From contig JANQGC010000258.1 in assembly GCA_028277515.1 (NCBI GenBank), forward strand, positions 1-20,134: a stretch of DNA of 20,134 nucleotides, in the 5' to 3' direction. Below the pieces are notes generated by a model. It saw only the letters and a program-made list of their open reading frames with translations, made no database searches and was not told the origin of the DNA. The DNA comes from Anaerolineae bacterium. GTDB taxonomy: Bacteria > Chloroflexota > Anaerolineae > Promineifilales > Promineifilaceae. Shown in pieces: positions 19,051-20,134 of the stretch (the first letter of the stretch is position 1; every line of letters starts with the position of its first letter). Position numbers and translations under genes: made by a program.

Positions 19051-20134
19051 ATGAGTGAAATGCCCAAAGCCTATGACTTCAAAAGCACCGAATCCCGCCT
19101 TTACCAATGGTGGGAAGAAAACGGCTGGTTCAAACCGGAAGCTCGCCCGGCCGACGCCGAACCCTTTGTCATCTCCATCCCCCCACCCAATGTCACCGGT
19201 GAATTGCATATGGGCCATGTCATGTTTGTCGCCCTGGAAGATCTGATGATCCGCCGCGCGCGCATGCAAGGCAAAGCCGCCCTGTGGGTGCCCGGCACAG
19301 ACCATGCCGGCATCGCCACCCAACTGCAAGTAGAGCGGTTGCTGCGCACAGAAGGTACATCGGCCGCAGAAATCGGCCGAGAAGCCTTCATTGAACGCAC
19401 CTGGCAGTGGAAACACAAATATGGCAGCTATATCACCAAGCAACTGCGCCACCTGGGCGCTTCCTGCGATTGGGATCGCGAGCGGTTCACCATGGATGAA
19501 GGGCTGTCCCGTGCTGTTCGCGAAGCTTTCGTGCGCATGTACCGCATGGGCTTGATCTATCAGGATGAATACCTGGTCAACTGGTCACCGGGCCTGCAAA
19601 CCGCTGTTTCCGATTTGGAAGTTGATTACAGCGAAGAGCCGGGATTTCTCTATTATTTCAAATATCCCCTGGCAAATGGCGATCATTTACAAGTCGCCAC
19701 CACACGCCCTGAGACCATCCTGGCTGACACGGCCGTCGCTGTCCACCCCGATGACCCTCGCTACGCGAAATATATCGGCCAAACCGCTCTTGTGCCTATG
19801 CTCAACCGCGAAATCCCGGTCATCGCCGATGACTATGTGGACATCGAATTTGGAACAGGCGCCTTAAAAGTGACACCCGGCCATGACATAAACGACTTTG
19901 AAATCGGCCGCCGCCATGATTTGCGGACAATCAACATCATGAACAAAGATGCCACACTCAGCGAAGAAGCCGGCCCCTATGCCGGCCTGGATCGCTTCGA
20001 GGCGCGCAAGCAACTGTGGGCTGATATGGAAGTCGCCGGTTTGACGGTCAAGAAAGAGGATTACACACTTAACGTACCGCGCAGCCAGCGTGGCGGTGAA
20101 ATCGTCGAACCCTTGGTCAGCCGCCAATGGTATG
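19051..20134 (+). CDS. valS: Valyl-tRNA synthetase, N-terminal part
   Basis: This frame is open from the ATG at 19051 to the window end, giving 361 codons of a protein normally near 900 aa; the rest lies beyond the window. It charges tRNA-Val with valine. The class I ATP-binding motif is PPPNVTGELHMGHV (44-57) with HMGH at 53-56. PGTDHAGIATQ follows at about 76-86, and NWSPGLQTAVSDLEV, TTRPETILADTAVAVHP and FGTGALKVTPGHD are the connective and editing-domain marks of ValRS. RGGEIVEPLVSRQWY is at the window edge. The start has only a weak GAGAGAG ribosome site. The T-box leader with a GUC specifier independently supports the identity. Confidence 0.95.
   Translation, partial: MSEMPKAYDFKSTESRLYQWWEENGWFKPEARPADAEPFVISIPPPNVTGELHMGHVMFVALEDLMIRRARMQGKAALWVPGTDHAGIATQLQVERLLRTEGTSAAEIGREAFIERTWQWKHKYGSYITKQLRHLGASCDWDRERFTMDEGLSRAVREAFVRMYRMGLIYQDEYLVNWSPGLQTAVSDLEVDYSEEPGFLYYFKYPLANGDHLQVATTRPETILADTAVAVHPDDPRYAKYIGQTALVPMLNREIPVIADDYVDIEFGTGALKVTPGHDINDFEIGRRHDLRTINIMNKDATLSEEAGPYAGLDRFEARKQLWADMEVAGLTVKKEDYTLNVPRSQRGGEIVEPLVSRQWY

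Noticed and set aside
19012..19452. A 146-codon minus-strand frame over the valS start
   Set aside because: Antisense to the HMGH-containing ValRS sequence and spanning the valS start; no family resemblance.

Overview
The window looks like a stretch of a mid-GC bacterial chromosome, most likely a Chloroflexota (Anaerolineae/Ardenticatenia-like) genome. That placement is an inference. It rests on a luciferase-like F420-type oxidoreductase, a MalT/LuxR giant regulator, a bacterial RIO1-type kinase, a DUF5996 protein, a T-box in front of valS, many short dispersed palindromic repeats, and a strong excess of the hexamer CGGCCG (45 sites by manual count in 20 kb, about 5-6 expected). No tRNA, rRNA, CRISPR array, phage gene or intact insertion sequence is visible.

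Region 1 (1-3958, + strand) is a tight four-gene operon: the C-terminal part of an M19 membrane-type dipeptidase, an AstE/aspartoacylase-like zinc deacylase, a luciferase-like oxidoreductase, and an MFS carrier. It reads as an uptake-and-hydrolysis unit for a peptide or N-acyl-amino-acid compound of unknown identity. Region 2 (3959-4680) holds a nested inverted-repeat element and a decayed YjhG/YagF-type dehydratase that has lost its middle. Region 3 (4729-8841, - strand) carries a four-helix membrane protein, an MBL-fold hydrolase and a MalT-like LuxR regulator. It has only two CGGCCG sites, so its history may differ from that of its neighbours.

Region 4 (9222-13206) holds an alpha/alpha-toroid (squalene-cyclase-like fold) protein, a NimA-like flavin protein, an APH-family kinase and, divergent from the kinase, an AraC-HTH/O6-alkylguanine-DNA alkyltransferase fusion. 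A very strong intrinsic terminator faces the fusion gene. Region 5 (13207-17484) holds a RIO1-like kinase, a possible 23-aa ORF behind two matching operator-like palindromes, a class IV aminotransferase, a DUF5996 protein and an arginase-fold protein in which the first metal-ligand His is Cys.

Region 6 (17489-18517) is a small AT-rich methyltransferase gene flanked by two direct copies, offset by exactly 870 bp, of what looks like the start of a transposase gene. Region 7 (18533-20134) is a valS gene, cut by the window end, under a T-box leader with a GUC (Val) specifier.

The most unusual signal is a dispersed repeat of 52-56 bp seen three times. It has the form GTAAC - hairpin 1 - hairpin 2 - GTTAC. 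The stems are kept while their sequences differ (compensatory changes). One copy sits exactly in the apical loop of stem III of the valS T-box, lengthening that stem while leaving the specifier, antiterminator and terminator untouched. A second repeat family (about 52-77 bp, three copies) occurs with and without a 21-22 bp core, and one copy lies between the T-box terminator and the valS start codon.
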